Assembly: GCF_000445105.1 (NCBI RefSeq) | Contig: NZ_ATDP01000071.1 | Location: forward strand, 186,001 to 250,000 | Direction: 5' to 3' | DNA length: 64,000 bases | Origin: Sphingobium lactosutens DS20 | GTDB taxonomy: Bacteria; Pseudomonadota; Alphaproteobacteria; Sphingomonadales; Sphingomonadaceae | Shown: piece by piece, positions 63,378 through 64,000 of the stretch | Position numbering within the stretch: position 1 is the stretch's first letter | Layout of the letters: every line of letters starts with the position of its first letter | The notes under the pieces: generated by a model | Told to the model about the DNA's origin: nothing | Databases searched by the model: none | The model's input: only the letters and a program-made list of their open reading frames with translations | Translations under genes and position numbers: made by a program

Positions 63378-64000
63378 TCAGTGCAGGTTCTCGGCATCGT
63401 TGAGATAGACCGAGGTCAGCAGCGCGAACACATAGGCCTGGATTACCGCGACCAGCACTTCCAGCGCGCTGATGCCGATCATCAGGATGAAGCTGGCCGA
63501 ACCGACGGTGAAGCCCAGCAGCGGCGACGCATTCGCGCTGTTGATGACGAACCCGGCAAGCACCTTGAGCGGCACGTGCCCGGCAGTCATCGCGACGAAC
63601 AGTCGCAGGCCCAGGCTGAACGGGCGCACCATGAAGGACACGAGTTCGATGAAGAAGAGCGGCACCACCATCAGCGCGGGCGTGCCATGCGGCACGAACA
63701 GCGAGAAGAAATGGAAGCCATGCTTGGCGAAACCGACGATCAGCACGATCGAAAAGCTCATGATCGCGAGCACGCCGGTGGCGGTGAAGTGGCTGGTGAA
63801 GGTGAAGGGGTGCAGCCCGAACAGGCCGAGCGGCAGCAGACCCAGCAGGTTCGCCAGCAGGATGAACATGAACAGCGAGAAGACGTAGGGAATATATTTG
63901 CGGCCCTTGTCGCCAATGTTGGCGATCAGCAAATTCTTGATGAAGCCGGTCATATATTCGACCGCCATCTGCCAGCGGCCGGGCACCAGTTCGCGCTTCA
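63378..64000 (-). CDS. atpB: F0F1 ATP synthase subunit a (N-terminus outside window)
   Basis: The frame is open to the window end, giving about 207 C-terminal residues of the ~250-residue stator subunit that forms the proton half-channels with the c-ring. The essential Arg lies in FSLGLRLFVAMTAGH; the Asn found four residues later in E. coli is Ala here, as I recall in other sphingomonads. The GRWQMAVEYMTGFI segment precedes the first complete helix. Confidence 0.95.
   Translation of the reverse strand, partial: KRELVPGRWQMAVEYMTGFIKNLLIANIGDKGRKYIPYVFSLFMFILLANLLGLLPLGLFGLHPFTFTSHFTATGVLAIMSFSIVLIVGFAKHGFHFFSLFVPHGTPALMVVPLFFIELVSFMVRPFSLGLRLFVAMTAGHVPLKVLAGFVINSANASPLLGFTVGSASFILMIGISALEVLVAVIQAYVFALLTSVYLNDAENLH

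Overview
The window is a GC-rich, gene-dense stretch of chromosome that looks like an alphaproteobacterium of the sphingomonad group (Sphingobium/Sphingomonas-like). This is inferred from gene content: an F0 ATP synthase operon with separate b' and b subunits and no F1 genes next to them, a Bpt-type N-end-rule transferase beside threonine ammonia-lyase, GIN-domain exported proteins, an exosortase A (XrtA) exopolysaccharide locus without its usual two-component genes, and a 106-bp dyad repeat of a kind I associate with sphingomonad genomes. I see no insertion sequence, prophage, integron or CRISPR array, and no gap between genes longer than about 300 bases.

Bases 1-34,900 are mostly metabolic and housekeeping genes in short transcription units. 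First comes an acyl-CoA dehydrogenase / APH-type kinase / crotonase operon whose start lies outside the window. It is followed by tRNA-Gly(CCC), a KDG-type sugar kinase, a PAS-PAS hybrid histidine kinase, an alpha/beta hydrolase facing a nitronate monooxygenase, a DUF2157-like membrane protein, an M28 exopeptidase, a pair of GIN-domain exported proteins, alaS, a GT61 glycosyltransferase, and a GST / M24 peptidase pair. Next are malate synthase G, a divergent LysR regulator and a MaeB-type malic enzyme, which together form a glyoxylate-shunt/malate node. An L,D-transpeptidase-like protein, two exporters (RhtA-like and DHA1 MFS), an aspartyl beta-hydroxylase-like enzyme carrying a heptanucleotide tandem repeat, a GGDEF-EAL protein, bpt, ilvA, a hydroxyisobutyrate-dehydrogenase-like enzyme and a YtcJ-like amidohydrolase complete this part.

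Bases 34,940-60,740 form one large exopolysaccharide and exosortase A locus. From upstream to downstream on the minus strand it holds: an AMP-forming acyl ligase and a PLP decarboxylase, an export lipoprotein, a chain-length protein, a BY-kinase-like ATPase, an outer-membrane beta-barrel, an AAA ATPase, a polysaccharide deacetylase, a FemAB-like protein, a glycosyltransferase, an XrtA-EpsI fusion and an asparagine-synthase-like amidotransferase. After the dyad repeat come an initiating sugar transferase, GT2, a methyltransferase, a flippase, GT4, an FkbM methyltransferase and a GT-C-like membrane protein. Most neighbours overlap by 4 bases (ATGA) or sit a few bases apart, so long polycistronic transcription with translational coupling is likely. 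Divergent from the acyl ligase are a second GNAT/FemAB-like acyltransferase and a stand-alone acyl carrier protein. With the ligase and decarboxylase they look like a small carrier-protein pathway that makes an acyl or aminoacyl decoration for the polymer. No PEP-CTERM substrate, PrsK/PrsR/PrsT or obvious Wzy polymerase is visible.

Bases 60,760-64,000 hold thioredoxin reductase, a strong terminator, and the F0 ATP synthase genes b, b', c and a (a is cut by the window end), all on the minus strand.
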